Source of the DNA: Candidatus Eisenbergiella stercorigallinarum
GTDB taxonomy: Bacteria; Bacillota; Clostridia; Lachnospirales; Lachnospiraceae
Reading direction: 5' to 3'
Assembly (NCBI GenBank): GCA_019120525.1
Contig: DWUW01000133.1
Location: forward strand, 1-5,629
Length of the DNA stretch: 5,629 bases
Part shown: piece by piece, positions 1-5,629 of the stretch
How positions within the stretch are numbered: the stretch's first letter is position 1
Layout of the letters: each line of letters begins with the position of its first letter
Translations under genes and position numbers: made by a program
The notes under the pieces: model-generated
Told to the model about the DNA's origin: nothing
What the model saw: the letters and a program-made list of their open reading frames with translations, nothing else
Database searches by the model: none

Positions 1-1037
1 CCGCCGCCGGTGCTGCCCGCGCAGGCTCCGATGAACATCAGGAGCACCAGGAGCGTCCGGGAAAATTCCGGCCACAGGTTAAAGTCCGTGGTGGCAAAGC
101 CCGTGGTGGTCATGACGGAGGACACCTGAAAGGCCGCATGCCGGAAGCTGTCCGCCAGATTTCCCACCTGGGAAAGGATATTAAAGGCGATCAGCACGGT
201 GGAAGCCGCGAAGATCCCGAAATAGGCCCTGACCTCCTCGATCTGGAAGGCTTCCTTCACCCGCTTCGTCAGAAGCAGGTAATAGAAGCTGAAATTCACG
301 CCGAACAGGAACATGAAAACGGTGACCACGATCTGCAGATAGGGGCTGTAACGGGCCATGCTGTCTCCCCAGATGGCGAAACCGCCCGTCCCGGCGGAGC
401 CAAAGGTGGTGCAGAGGGTATCAAACAACGGCATTCCGCCGATCAGCAAAAAGAAGATCTCCAGCACGGACATGGCAAGATAGATCCCGTACAGCACAAA
501 GGCGGTCTCACGCACCTTCGGGACCAGCTTGCTCACGGAGGGGCCGGGGCTTTCCGCCCGCATCAGATACATGGTCTGGCCGCTGGAGAGGGGAATGATC
601 TGCAGAAGGAAGACCAGGACGCCCATACCGCCGATCCAGTGGGAAAAGCAGCGCCAGAACATGCCGCCCCGGGATATGGCCTCCACATCCACAAGGATGC
701 TGGAGCCGGTTGTGGTAAAGCCGGAAATGATCTCAAACAGGGCGTCCACAAAATGGGGAATATCCCCCGCGGCCCACAGGGGCACCGCGCCGATCAGGCT
801 CATCAGGACCCAGCCCAGCGCCACGGCCACATAGCCCTCCCTGGCAAACAGCTGGAAATTCCCGTTTCTTTTCCAGGAAAGGCCAAGCCCCGCCGCAAGC
901 GTCAGCGCCGCGCAGACCAGATACACCGTCCAGGTATCCTCCCCGTAGATCAGGGCGACGATCATGGGCAGGAACAGGAAAAAACCTTCCACCCGCAGGA
1001 TCCAGCCAAGGATATAGAAAATGCTTTTGTAATTCAT
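1..1037 (-). CDS. trkH: Trk potassium uptake channel subunit TrkH, C-terminus cut by window edge
   Basis: This is the membrane pore subunit of the Trk K+ uptake system, acting in the cytoplasmic membrane with the TrkA gating protein encoded just upstream. Translating the minus strand from the ATG at 1037 gives 345 codons with no stop before the edge, out of roughly 480 usual for the family. It has hydrophobic segments throughout and the recurrent pore-loop signatures of the TrkH/KtrB/HKT superfamily: SGFTTTGSS (about residues 105-113), GSAGTGGF (213-220) and MTTTGFATTDF (309-319), each with the selectivity-filter glycine. GACAGSTGG (337-345), at the break, corresponds to the family's intramembrane gate loop; the fourth pore loop lies outside the window. 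The start has a GAGGG ribosome binding site at 1046-1050, 8 nt upstream. It follows trkA by a gap of only 29 bp without a terminator, so the two are very probably co-transcribed. KtrB is the alternative, but the two-RCK partner argues for TrkH. Confidence 0.95.
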   Translation of the reverse strand, partial: MNYKSIFYILGWILRVEGFFLFLPMIVALIYGEDTWTVYLVCAALTLAAGLGLSWKRNGNFQLFAREGYVAVALGWVLMSLIGAVPLWAAGDIPHFVDALFEIISGFTTTGSSILVDVEAISRGGMFWRCFSHWIGGMGVLVFLLQIIPLSSGQTMYLMRAESPGPSVSKLVPKVRETAFVLYGIYLAMSVLEIFFLLIGGMPLFDTLCTTFGSAGTGGFAIWGDSMARYSPYLQIVVTVFMFLFGVNFSFYYLLLTKRVKEAFQIEEVRAYFGIFAASTVLIAFNILSQVGNLADSFRHAAFQVSSVMTTTGFATTDFNLWPEFSRTLLVLLMFIGACAGSTGG

Positions 1038-1066
1038 GAAGTCATCCCTCGATTCCGTACTTTTTA

Positions 1067-2425
1067 TCAGGCGAGAATATCCTCGATCTCATCCAGGCCC
1101 TTGTGGGTGGTCACCACGATCACCGTATCCCCGGCCTGTATCTTATCCTGGCCGGAGGGCAGGATCATCTTCCCCCTGCGCACGATGCTGCACAGAAGCA
1201 GATTATCCTTCAGCTTCATTTCCGCAAGCGGCGTATCCAGCACCTTCGCTCCCTTTTTCACGGAGAATTCCAGCGCCTCCACCTTGTTGTCCACCATGCG
1301 GTAGACAGCCTCCACGGCGCTTCCCATGGAATTCTGCATGCAGCGCACATACTGGCTGATCAGCTCCGTGGTCAGATGCCTGGGGCTGACGATGCTTCCC
1401 ATATCGAAGCTGTCCATGATGCCGCCGTAGGTGATCTTATTGATCTTGGTGACCACCTTCGCCCTGGAAACCCGGGCCGCGTAGCAGCCAAGCATCACGT
1501 TTTCCTCATCCAGGCCGGTCAGGGACACAAAGGCGTCCGCGTTTTCCAGCCCTTCTTCCTTTAGAAGCTCCGTATTCGTGGCGTCTCCATATATGATCAT
1601 GGCTTTGGGAAGCAGCTCGCTCAGCTCGTCGCACCTCGCCCGGTTATTCTCTATGATGCGCACCTGGATCCTGGAGCGCAGGAGCTTTGACGCCAGATAA
1701 TAGGCAAGCCTTCCGCCGCCCGCGATGATCACGTCGTGGATCATCCTGCTTTCGATCCCGATGTTTGCAAACAGCGCCTTCATCCGGTCGGGCGGGACGA
1801 TCACGGAAATATAATCGCCTTCGTGAAGGACCACGTTTCCATCCGGGATCAGGACCTGATGGTTCTCCCGCTCGATCACGCAGATCAGAAGGTTCCCTCC
1901 CACCTTTCTGCTGGCATCGATGATCTTTTTCCCGTTCCACGCAGAGCCCTTGGGAATCCGGAAGCGGACCATGTCCACCTTGCCCTTGGCAAAGGTATCC
2001 ACCTCCATGGCGGACGGGATCTGAAGCAGCCTGGCAATGTCCGCCGCCGCGGCCAGCTCCGGATTGATGGCCATGGAAAGCCCAAGCTCCTCCTTGATGA
2101 AGCCGATCTCCTCATAATAGCCGGGGTCGCGCACCCTTGCGATGGTCTGGCAGTGTCCCGCCTTTCTGGCGATCAGGCAGCACAGCAGGTTCACCTCGTC
2201 CTTATTGGTCACGGCGATCAGAAGATCCGCTTCCTTCACGCCCGCTTCCTCCTGCACCCGGTAGCTGGTGGCATTGCCGTGGACGCACATCACATCCAGG
2301 AGGTTTCCCACCATGCCGATCTTCTCCTCGTTCGTGTCGATGATCGTAATCGCGTGTCCTTCTTCATTGAGCTGCTCGGCCAGGATATAGCCCACCTTGC
2401 CGCAGCCTGCGATAATGATCTTCAT
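1067..2425 (-). CDS. trkA: Trk system potassium uptake regulatory protein TrkA
   Basis: This is the cytosolic, nucleotide-binding gating subunit of the Trk K+ transporter. It is 452 aa, close to the usual full length (about 450-460), and has the tandem RCK layout. RCK-N 1 is near residues 1-120, with the Rossmann motif GCGKVG at 7-12 and the acidic D30 at the end of strand beta-2. RCK-C 1 is near 140-220. RCK-N 2 is near 231-350, with GGGRLA at 236-241, acidic E259 and GDAT at 270-273. RCK-C 2 runs from about 370 to 452. The first dinucleotide motif is canonical GxGxxG; the second has Ala at the third glycine position. From family knowledge, such proteins bind NAD(H) or adenine nucleotides and open or close TrkH. 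The start is supported by AAGGA at 2433-2437 with 7 nt spacing and by a consensus promoter ending 41 bp upstream. It is first in an operon with trkH. No truncation or frameshift is seen. Confidence 0.96.
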   Translation of the reverse strand: MKIIIAGCGKVGYILAEQLNEEGHAITIIDTNEEKIGMVGNLLDVMCVHGNATSYRVQEEAGVKEADLLIAVTNKDEVNLLCCLIARKAGHCQTIARVRDPGYYEEIGFIKEELGLSMAINPELAAAADIARLLQIPSAMEVDTFAKGKVDMVRFRIPKGSAWNGKKIIDASRKVGGNLLICVIERENHQVLIPDGNVVLHEGDYISVIVPPDRMKALFANIGIESRMIHDVIIAGGGRLAYYLASKLLRSRIQVRIIENNRARCDELSELLPKAMIIYGDATNTELLKEEGLENADAFVSLTGLDEENVMLGCYAARVSRAKVVTKINKITYGGIMDSFDMGSIVSPRHLTTELISQYVRCMQNSMGSAVEAVYRMVDNKVEALEFSVKKGAKVLDTPLAEMKLKDNLLLCSIVRRGKMILPSGQDKIQAGDTVIVVTTHKGLDEIEDILA

Positions 2426-2432
2426 CTGTCTG

Positions 2433-2437
2433 TCCTT
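2433..2437 (-). promoter_or_regulatory. Ribosome binding site of trkA
   Basis: On the minus strand AAGGA lies 7 nt before the trkA ATG at 2425, within a purine-rich run that begins GAGGAAGAAGGA. It supports the annotated start. Confidence 0.75.
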
Positions 2438-2466
2438 CTTCCTCGTGTCAGTGTATAAGCATCCCT

Positions 2467-2495
2467 ATTATACGTTGGGTTTCCTAAAAAGGCAA
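2467..2495 (-). promoter_or_regulatory. Promoter of trkA-trkH operon
   Basis: Read on the minus strand there is a perfect -10 hexamer TATAAT (2472-2467), and exactly 17 bp upstream a -35 hexamer TTGCCT (2495-2490), four of six to consensus. Transcription would begin near 2460, giving a leader of about 35 nt that holds the trkA ribosome binding site. The leader is too short for a known K+-related riboswitch, so regulation at this point, if any, would be at initiation. No operator repeat is evident in the promoter itself. Confidence 0.8.
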
Positions 2496-2497
2496 TC

Positions 2498-2562
2498 CCC
2501 CGCCGGGGCCGGCGTTCCGGTTCCTGCCCGGCCTGTGTCCGGCCCGCGGCCGGGACGCGGGC
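2498..2562. repeat. Cluster of overlapping GC-rich inverted repeats
   Basis: This non-coding stretch between the GH127 terminator and the trkA promoter is almost entirely G and C and contains several mutually exclusive hairpins. They include CCGGCC (2539-2544) with GGCCGG (2548-2553), loop 3; GCCCGCG (2542-2548) with CGCGGGC (2556-2562), loop 7; CCCGGCC (2527-2533) with GGCCGGG (2548-2554); GGCCGG (2507-2512) with CCGGCC (2528-2533); and CCCC/GGGG around 2498-2508. None is followed by a T-run on either strand, so they are not standard intrinsic terminators. It could be a protein-binding site, a spacer repeat or simply GC-biased sequence. Function unknown. Confidence 0.5.
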
Positions 2563-2565
2563 AGA

Positions 2566-2600
2566 ATATTAAAACCGGCGCAGGAAAATCCCTGCGCCGG
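2566..2600 (-). terminator. Intrinsic terminator of the GH127 gene
   Basis: On the minus strand a perfect 10-bp GC-rich stem, CCGGCGCAGG (2600-2591) with CCTGCGCCGG (2584-2575), closes a 6-nt loop GATTTT. It is followed at once by TTTTAATATT, which gives the U-rich tail. The stem begins about 30 bp after the GH127 stop codon, so it ends that transcript and isolates it from the trkA promoter downstream. On the plus strand the stem is not followed by a T-run, so it works in one direction only. Confidence 0.92.
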
Positions 2601-2629
2601 CAGCTTTCGGCAATTCTGTATCCTGTGTT

Positions 2630-4660
2630 TTATTTGGTCCTTACAAATACCTGCATCTCGCCTTCTCCCCTGTTCGCCCAGGTAAAGTAAGGGATAAATA
2701 CAAGCCTTACGGCATCGTATCCGGGCCTGCGGTACACATGGTAAAGCTCCCCTTCCTTCTTGGGAGACTGCTTCTGCCTGAGGCCGTCCGCAGTCAGCTT
2801 CACCACGGGAACGCCCTGGATATCGCTCTTTTCCTCCGTAAATTCCGCCTCATCCGGAAGCACGAAGCGATGCAGCTCCCCGCCGTTGTCCGCTTCCTCC
2901 ATGCAGTATACAATGGGGCCTCTGGTCACGGCGACCCTGCCGATATCCTCCCTGACCCTGGCGTCCGCTTCCATAACGCGTACGGTCATCGGGAAATCCA
3001 GCTCAAGCCGGTCTCCGTCCTGCCAGGTCCTGGAAAGATAGAGATAGCCGTCCTTCACCGTACCAGCAGCGTCCCCTTCTTTTCCGTTCACGGTCCAGCC
3101 CGCGCACCAGTCCGGAATCCGCAACGCCAGGGTGAAATCTGCCGCCTCGTCCAGCTTAAGCTCCACCGTCACCCTGCCGTTCCAGGGGAAACCGGAAGTC
3201 ACGCGCAGGTCCGCCTTCTTCCCTCCGAAGTCACACTCCAGGGTACTTCCCATGTACAGGTGGAAATAGAGCGTATCCTCCGACCGGGTATAAGCGTAGG
3301 AAGAAATGGAGCTTACCAGCCTCGCGATGTTGGGCGGGCAGCAGGCGCAGCCGAACCATTTCTGACGCACCGGCTTCACATGGAATTTTCTCTCATCCTT
3401 ATGGCAGGCCTCGGGCAGGCTTTCCAGCGGGTTCACATAGAAGAAGCTCTTCCCGTCCAGCGCCATACCGCTTAAGATCCCGTTATAGAGCGCCCTTTCC
3501 ATCACGTCCGCGTAACGGCTGTCCGCCTTGATCTGCAGCATTCTCCTCGCGAAAAATACCAGGCCGATGGACGCGCAGGTCTCCGCGTAGGCCGTATCGT
3601 TGGGCAGGTCGTAGTTGAAAGAAAACGCTTCCCCGATGTGGGTGGCTCCAATGCCTCCCGTAATATACATCTTTTTACGGGTCATATTTTCCCAGAGCCT
3701 CTCACAGGCCGCGTACAGGCTCTCGTCCCCGGTAAGCCGCGCCACGTCCGCCATGCCGGAATACAGATAGACCGCGCGTACGGCATGTCCTACCGCCTCG
3801 TCCTGCTGCCTTACCGGAAGGTGCGCCTGGTTGTAAGCGTAACGCTCCTCTTCCTCATGCCCCTTCTTCACCCGGTCAGGCTGCTCCAGGTCGAAATAAT
3901 AAGGCCTAGTGCCTCTTTGTTCCACAAAGAAGCGGCTCAGATCCAGATATTTCTTTTCCCCGGTCTGCTCATACAGACGCACCAGCGCCATCTCCGCGAT
4001 CTCATGGCCGGGATAGCCCTTCTTTTTTCCTTCCTCCGGCCCGATGCAGGAGGAAATATAATCCGCGTACCGCTCGGCCGCCTTTAACAGCTTATCCTTG
4101 CCTGTCGCCTGATAATAGGCCACAGCGCCTTCGGTCAGATGCCCGAAGCAGTAAAGCTCATGGTTGTCCTTCAGATTGGTAAAGATCTTATCCTGATCGC
4201 TGATGATATAGTACGTATCCAGATACCCGTTTTCCAGCTGCGCGGCGCATACGATATCAATGGCTTCGTCCGCCGTCGCCTCAAGCTGCGGATCCGGATG
4301 CTGCGTCAGGGAATATCCCACCGCCTCGATCCATTTGGAAAAGTCGCTGTCCTGGAACAGGCAGCCGTAAAAACGGTCCTCCAGATGATCCATATCCTCC
4401 GGCAGCGGCTGGAATTCCAGCGGCCACTTCACGGGATGGTAAGCATCCTTCAGCTCCCTTCTCTTCTCGTTCAGCTTTCCCGCCACCTTGAAATTTCTCA
4501 TGGAAAAGCTGGGATCCGCACCCGGGACACGGTCGTTCAGCGCTTCCCACTGATAGGGGATCACTTCCTTCCTGACCAGCTCCATCTCGTTTTTCCAGAA
4601 ATCATCCGTCACCTGCACTTTTCTTAAAGAAAGCGGGCTGCTGTACTCCTTCTGATTCAT
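2630..4660 (-). CDS. Glycoside hydrolase family 127, beta-L-arabinofuranosidase type
   Basis: A 676-aa protein, close to the roughly 650-residue length of GH127 enzymes such as Bifidobacterium longum HypBA1, which release beta-L-arabinofuranose with a zinc-bound cysteine nucleophile. The family signature is intact. GEAF carries the expected acid/base E344; 16 residues on, AETC gives E360 and C362; WFGCACCPPN gives C440 and C441, the expected nucleophile and a zinc ligand. Spacings match my recollection of HypBA1 (E322, E338, C340, C417, C418), with one extra residue before the CC pair. An (alpha/alpha)6-barrel portion spans roughly the first 435 residues; beta-rich domains follow. No signal peptide is seen, so it should be cytoplasmic and act on imported oligosaccharides. 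I chose the ATG at 4660 because GAAGGAGG lies 5 nt upstream; the in-frame ATG at 4699 has no ribosome binding site. It is divergent from an AraC gene and ends at a strong terminator, so probably monocistronic. The true substrate may be another furanoside, since GH127 is not uniform. Confidence 0.9.
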   Translation of the reverse strand: MNQKEYSSPLSLRKVQVTDDFWKNEMELVRKEVIPYQWEALNDRVPGADPSFSMRNFKVAGKLNEKRRELKDAYHPVKWPLEFQPLPEDMDHLEDRFYGCLFQDSDFSKWIEAVGYSLTQHPDPQLEATADEAIDIVCAAQLENGYLDTYYIISDQDKIFTNLKDNHELYCFGHLTEGAVAYYQATGKDKLLKAAERYADYISSCIGPEEGKKKGYPGHEIAEMALVRLYEQTGEKKYLDLSRFFVEQRGTRPYYFDLEQPDRVKKGHEEEERYAYNQAHLPVRQQDEAVGHAVRAVYLYSGMADVARLTGDESLYAACERLWENMTRKKMYITGGIGATHIGEAFSFNYDLPNDTAYAETCASIGLVFFARRMLQIKADSRYADVMERALYNGILSGMALDGKSFFYVNPLESLPEACHKDERKFHVKPVRQKWFGCACCPPNIARLVSSISSYAYTRSEDTLYFHLYMGSTLECDFGGKKADLRVTSGFPWNGRVTVELKLDEAADFTLALRIPDWCAGWTVNGKEGDAAGTVKDGYLYLSRTWQDGDRLELDFPMTVRVMEADARVREDIGRVAVTRGPIVYCMEEADNGGELHRFVLPDEAEFTEEKSDIQGVPVVKLTADGLRQKQSPKKEGELYHVYRRPGYDAVRLVFIPYFTWANRGEGEMQVFVRTK

Positions 4661-4665
4661 GGCTT

Positions 4666-4673
4666 CCTCCTTC
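4666..4673 (-). promoter_or_regulatory. Ribosome binding site that fixes the GH127 start
   Basis: The minus strand reads GAAGGAGG, then AAGCC, then ATG at 4660. This near-perfect Shine-Dalgarno sequence decides for the 676-aa start over the in-frame ATG 13 codons upstream (4699), whose upstream sequence (GTATCCGA and before) holds no such site. Confidence 0.85.
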
Positions 4674-4705
4674 TGCCTCTTCGGCTTCCCAAAATCCATT
4701 CGGAT

Positions 4706-4725
4706 ACGGCGTCCGTCCGCGCCGT
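4706..4725. repeat. Small inverted repeat in the GH127 leader
   Basis: ACGGCG (4706-4711) and CGCCGT (4720-4725) form a perfect 6-bp inverted repeat around an 8-bp centre that contains the direct repeat TCCG-TCCG. If transcription starts near 4741 it lies in the untranslated leader of the GH127 gene. It may form a leader hairpin or be an operator half-site pair; it may also be chance. Confidence 0.35.
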
Positions 4726-4747
4726 CTGTTTCCTCATACCATCTTTT

Positions 4748-4776
4748 ATCATATCAGGAAGCGGATTTTGTTTCCA
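4748..4776 (-). promoter_or_regulatory. Candidate promoter of the GH127 gene
   Basis: On the minus strand TATGAT (4753-4748, five of six to the -10 consensus) lies 17 bp after TGGAAA (4776-4771, four of six to the -35 consensus). Transcription would begin near 4741 and give a leader of about 80 nt. The weak -35 fits a promoter that needs an activator, as expected for an AraC-controlled gene. It is the best candidate in the interval but is less clear than the opposite promoter. Confidence 0.5.
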
Positions 4777-4805
4777 TTGATATTCTGGAAAGGAGCATGT
4801 ATAAT
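4777..4805 (+). promoter_or_regulatory. Promoter of the AraC-family regulator gene
   Basis: TTGATA (4777-4782, five of six to the -35 consensus) is followed after exactly 17 bp by a perfect TATAAT (4800-4805). Transcription is expected near 4812, giving a leader of about 70 nt before the ATG at 4881. Its -35 touches the candidate -35 of the divergent GH127 promoter. Confidence 0.82.
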
Positions 4806-4843
4806 ATGGAAAAACTTTTTTATCTCTTTTGCAGCTTATGCAG

Positions 4844-4862
4844 CCGGCCCATCCGCGGCCGG
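4844..4862 (+). other. GC-rich hairpin in the leader of the AraC gene
   Basis: CCGGCC (4844-4849) pairs with GGCCGG (4857-4862) around a 7-nt loop. The stem ends only 4 nt before the Shine-Dalgarno GGAGGA (4867-4872), so in the mRNA it could affect ribosome access. No T-run follows, so it is not a terminator. Nearly the same motif occurs at 2539-2553. Confidence 0.5.
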
Positions 4863-4866
4863 ACCT

Positions 4867-4872
4867 GGAGGA
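4867..4872 (+). promoter_or_regulatory. Ribosome binding site that favours the 4881 start of the AraC gene
   Basis: GGAGGA lies 8 nt before the ATG at 4881. It supports that start against the in-frame ATG at 4806, which has its own AAAGGAG (4789-4795, spacing 10) but sits directly after the -10 hexamer and so probably before the transcription start. Confidence 0.7.
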
Positions 4873-4880
4873 AACCGGAA

Positions 4881-5629
4881 ATGAGCGTTTATTTACAGCT
4901 GATGCAGGAGCGCCGGATCAGCTCCGCCAACCATATCACCATGATCCATCCTACGCAGCATCCTGACCGTGTGCTGGAAGAACATGATTTTCTCTATATG
5001 ATTGACGGTACGTGGGAGATTGGCGAGGAAACCGGGCAGCCTGACGGCCCATCGTCCATCCGGAACACCTTCCGGCTCGGCACGGATGATCTTGTCATCC
5101 TCCCCGCCGGCAGACATCATTTCGGCGTCGCCCCCTGCTCCCCCAGGAACCGCCACATGTACATTCACGTAACTCCCCTGGAATCTGAAAGGAGGGCCAA
5201 CAGGAATTATCCCTCAGCGGCCTCCGGTTTTCCGGCATCCTTTTCGGAAGATCCGCTTTCCGGCCAGGCCGCCGTTTTCTCCAGCCTGATCCACTGCAGG
5301 AACGCCCCACGCATCCGCGCGCTCTTTGAGGAGATCATCTCGGAAAGCTGGGGGAGTTCCGCCCTGAAACAGCAGAAGCTGTCGCTTCTTTTCAATCTTC
5401 TCCTCTGCGCGCTCCTGGAACAGCAGGAAAAAAAGAAAAGCCCGGCCGGCGCGGACGCCCTGACAGAGGAGGTATCCCGCCTGATCCAGGCCACGCCGCA
5501 GACCTTTTTTACCGGGAAGGAGCTTGCGGACCGCTTCTATGTCTGCGAACGGACCCTGACCAACCATTTTAAAAGCGTATTCGGGAAAACCCTCTATGCC
5601 TACCAGATGGACGTCAAGCTGGAAATGGT
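4881..5629 (+). CDS. AraC-family transcriptional regulator, C-terminus cut by window edge
   Basis: A cytosolic DNA-binding regulator, most likely of the adjacent divergent GH127 gene. 249 codons are present before the edge. Residues of about 30-97 have the look of an AraC-type cupin sensor domain: EEHDFLYMIDGTWEI, then DDLVILPAGRHHFG and MYIHV. The middle (about 140-180) is a helical linker. Residues 209-249 hold the first helix-turn-helix of the AraC domain, GKELADRFYVCERTLTNHFKSVFGK in outline, with the recognition helix near ERTLTNHF. The second helix-turn-helix lies beyond the window. I chose the ATG at 4881 because of its GGAGGA site and because a consensus promoter ends at 4805. The frame is open upstream to an ATG at 4806, which would add 25 residues (MEKLFYLFCSLC and on) that resemble nothing in the family. 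The ligand is not readable from sequence; a sugar is inferred from the neighbour. Confidence 0.9.
   Translation, partial: MSVYLQLMQERRISSANHITMIHPTQHPDRVLEEHDFLYMIDGTWEIGEETGQPDGPSSIRNTFRLGTDDLVILPAGRHHFGVAPCSPRNRHMYIHVTPLESERRANRNYPSAASGFPASFSEDPLSGQAAVFSSLIHCRNAPRIRALFEEIISESWGSSALKQQKLSLLFNLLLCALLEQQEKKKSPAGADALTEEVSRLIQATPQTFFTGKELADRFYVCERTLTNHFKSVFGKTLYAYQMDVKLEM

Noticed and set aside
1038..1066. A separate promoter or terminator between trkA and trkH
   Set aside because: The gap is only 29 bp, with a ribosome binding site but no stem with T-run and no hexamer pair; the genes look co-transcribed.
138..1304. Long plus-strand open frame of 388 codons opposite trkH and trkA
   Set aside because: It spans the junction of two well-supported minus-strand genes, has a low-complexity His/Gln/Gly-rich composition typical of the antisense of GC-rich coding DNA, and matches no family I recognise.
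1736..2458. Plus-strand open frame of 240 codons opposite trkA
   Set aside because: It is antisense to conserved RCK motifs and runs through the trkA ribosome binding site; an opposite-strand shadow.
2426..2466. A K+-responsive or c-di-AMP riboswitch before trkA
   Set aside because: The predicted leader is only about 35 nt and holds no folded element; far too short for such a riboswitch.
2738..3475. Plus-strand open frame of 245 codons opposite the GH127 gene
   Set aside because: It lies wholly antisense to a conserved hydrolase and shows no domain, plausible promoter or codon pattern of its own.
4661..4699. N-terminal extension of the GH127 protein from ATG 4699 (13 more residues)
   Set aside because: That ATG has no ribosome binding site, while the extension itself encodes the strong GAAGGAGG used by the ATG at 4660.
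4893..5567. Several minus-strand open frames opposite the AraC gene
   Set aside because: They overlap one another in different frames and are antisense to a clear cupin plus helix-turn-helix protein.
1..5629. Mobile element, CRISPR, tRNA or rRNA content, or a novel defence-type system
   Set aside because: No transposase, terminal repeats, regularly spaced repeats, clover-leaf tRNA or rRNA sequence could be seen; all long coding regions are explained by known families.

Overview
The window looks like an ordinary chromosomal stretch from a moderately high-GC Gram-positive anaerobe of the Clostridia. A gut Lachnospiraceae-type genome is my best guess, from the strong AGGAGG-like ribosome binding sites, consensus sigma-A-type promoters, a two-RCK-domain TrkA next to TrkH, and a GH127 enzyme beside an AraC regulator. 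This is an inference from style and gene content; no marker gene fixes the taxon.

Layout, left to right. Positions 1-2495 hold a minus-strand potassium-uptake operon. A consensus promoter (2467-2495) drives trkA (2425 to 1067), followed after 28-29 bp by trkH (1037 down to the window edge, C-terminus missing). Positions 2498-2562 hold a small cluster of GC-rich inverted repeats. A clear intrinsic terminator at 2566-2600 ends the next minus-strand gene, a cytoplasmic glycoside hydrolase of family GH127 (4660 to 2630, beta-L-arabinofuranosidase type). The interval 4661-4880 is a divergent control region. It carries a strong plus-strand promoter (4777-4805) and a weaker candidate minus-strand promoter (4748-4776) whose -35 hexamers touch. 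From 4881 to the right edge runs a plus-strand AraC-family regulator, cut off inside its DNA-binding domain.

How the genes work together: TrkH is the membrane pore and TrkA its cytosolic nucleotide-binding gating subunit, so the left half is a K+ uptake system. The right half is probably one half of a small sugar-utilisation locus. The AraC protein, with a cupin-like sensor domain, most likely controls the divergent GH127 gene in response to a sugar, perhaps one derived from plant L-arabinofuranosides. No transporter or further catabolic gene is visible to confirm the substrate. The two halves are separated by the terminator and seem functionally unrelated.

I found no mobile element, CRISPR array, tRNA/rRNA gene or evident new system. 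The points most worth a second look are the abutting divergent promoters, the start-site conflict of the AraC gene, and a GC-rich hairpin motif that occurs in both intergenic regions.
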